DNA from: DATJBC01 sp035515515
GTDB taxonomy: Bacteria > Actinomycetota > Acidimicrobiia > Acidimicrobiales > UBA8190
NCBI GenBank assembly: GCA_035515515.1
Contig: DATJBC010000273.1
Span: 1 to 12,354, forward strand
Direction: 5' to 3'
Length of the DNA: 12,354 nucleotides
In this document: one piece after another, positions 11,716 to 12,354 of the stretch
How the letters are laid out: every line of letters starts with the position of its first letter
Position numbering within the stretch: position 1 is the stretch's first letter
Notes under the pieces: model-generated
Told to the model about the DNA's origin: nothing
Seen by the model: the letters and a program-made list of their open reading frames with translations, nothing else
Database searches by the model: none
Position numbers and translations under genes: made by a program

Positions 11716-12354
11716 CGCTCGCTCACGCCCCTCTACCCCAGCCACCTGGGTACGACGGTAATGGGCGTGGCGTCGACAAACCCGAGGTGGCACCAACCCC
11801 CGTCGGATCGGCGCCACGTCCACCTGCGCCGGTCTCGCCTGGGCGGTGCGGGGTTCCTTCCGTTGGGCCTCGGCACTACTGAATGAGCCATGCCGCCCGC
11901 AGCCGGTGCAAATGACGGATGCCGTATCTGCTTGGGGATGCCATCGCGATCCAGCATGTCGTGGCCGAATCACCGGGCCGACCCCGGGTCTGGGAAGGAT
12001 GCGACCGGAGCACCCCTGCCGAGGTCGGCCCTGAGATGGCTATACCCAGCCGAAGGGCTCGTCCTCGTTGATCGGGGTCAACGGCACCGAGCGGGTCGGT
12101 GGCCGTCGCCAGCCAGCCGTGGACGAGGCAGCGCGCGGGCTCACATGCACTCTGCCCTTCGGAAGTTCTTGACGGTCGTCACCTTGCCCCCACCGCCCTG
12201 ACCAAACGAGCCGAAACCGCCCCCGCCACCGCGACATCCCTTGCACTCACGCGCGCGACATCACAAGGGGCCGGGGTCCCGGGCGGCGAATCGCAGCACC
12301 CGGTCCCCCCTCCGCCCCTTGCGCCCCCTGACTTGGGAGTTGGAGGGCACTACG
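11716..12354. other. Right end without a supported gene (639 bp)
   Basis: No frame on either strand shows a recognisable domain, a good ribosome site or consistent coding bias. One copy of the CACCGGG-CGACCCCGG repeat is at 11971-11987. At the edge, a minus-strand frame from 12353 down to a TGA at 12263-12261 is G/C-rich at third positions and could be the last 30 codons of a gene that begins outside the window, but this is weak. Confidence 0.4.

Noticed and set aside
11704..11973. Minus-strand frame containing VICTGCGRHG, like a zinc-binding CxxC
   Set aside because: No second Cys pair in suitable spacing, no ribosome site, and no recognisable family.

Overview
The window is high-GC DNA with many GTG starts and strong G/C preference at third codon positions. 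The gene content is F420-type, mycothiol-transferase-like (DinB/MDMPI), class III cyclase, STAS and SHOCT families, together with a Gram-positive-type LexA box. This points to an actinobacterium, possibly an Acidimicrobiia/Thermoleophilia-like lineage; the lineage is inference. Nothing here is a complete phage, transposon or CRISPR array.

Left end (1-2522): the 3' part of a bacterial V/A-type ATPase operon on the + strand, with the end of catalytic subunit A, all of non-catalytic subunit B and all of central-stalk subunit D. The genes overlap and are surely co-transcribed. A short minus-strand Asp-box remnant follows, then a secreted lipoprotein of unknown function.

Middle (3759-7536): a row of single-gene units. 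These are a small GRAM/PH-like protein, an ABM-like monooxygenase-fold protein on the minus strand, an MDMPI/DinB-like metalloenzyme, a four-helix membrane protein with a SHOCT tail built from an internal duplication, and an alpha/beta-hydrolase fused to a class III adenylyl cyclase that keeps all six canonical catalytic residues.

Right-middle (7537-10386): an ABC-2-type permease interrupted by a one-base frameshift, with no ATPase gene beside it, then an alpha/beta-hydrolase, and convergent to it a PPOX-class F420-dependent enzyme.

Right end (10387-12354): gene-poor and rich in repeats and hairpins. It holds a 61-residue minus-strand protein whose promoter (-35, 17-bp spacer, -10) is overlapped by a perfect 14-bp LexA/SOS box. 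It also holds a lone STAS anti-anti-sigma protein preceded by two 15-nt direct repeats and a perfect 15-bp-arm inverted repeat. The last ~640 bases hold no gene I can support. The most notable signals are the SOS-controlled small gene, the elaborate region upstream of the STAS gene, the duplicated membrane protein and the hydrolase-cyclase fusion.
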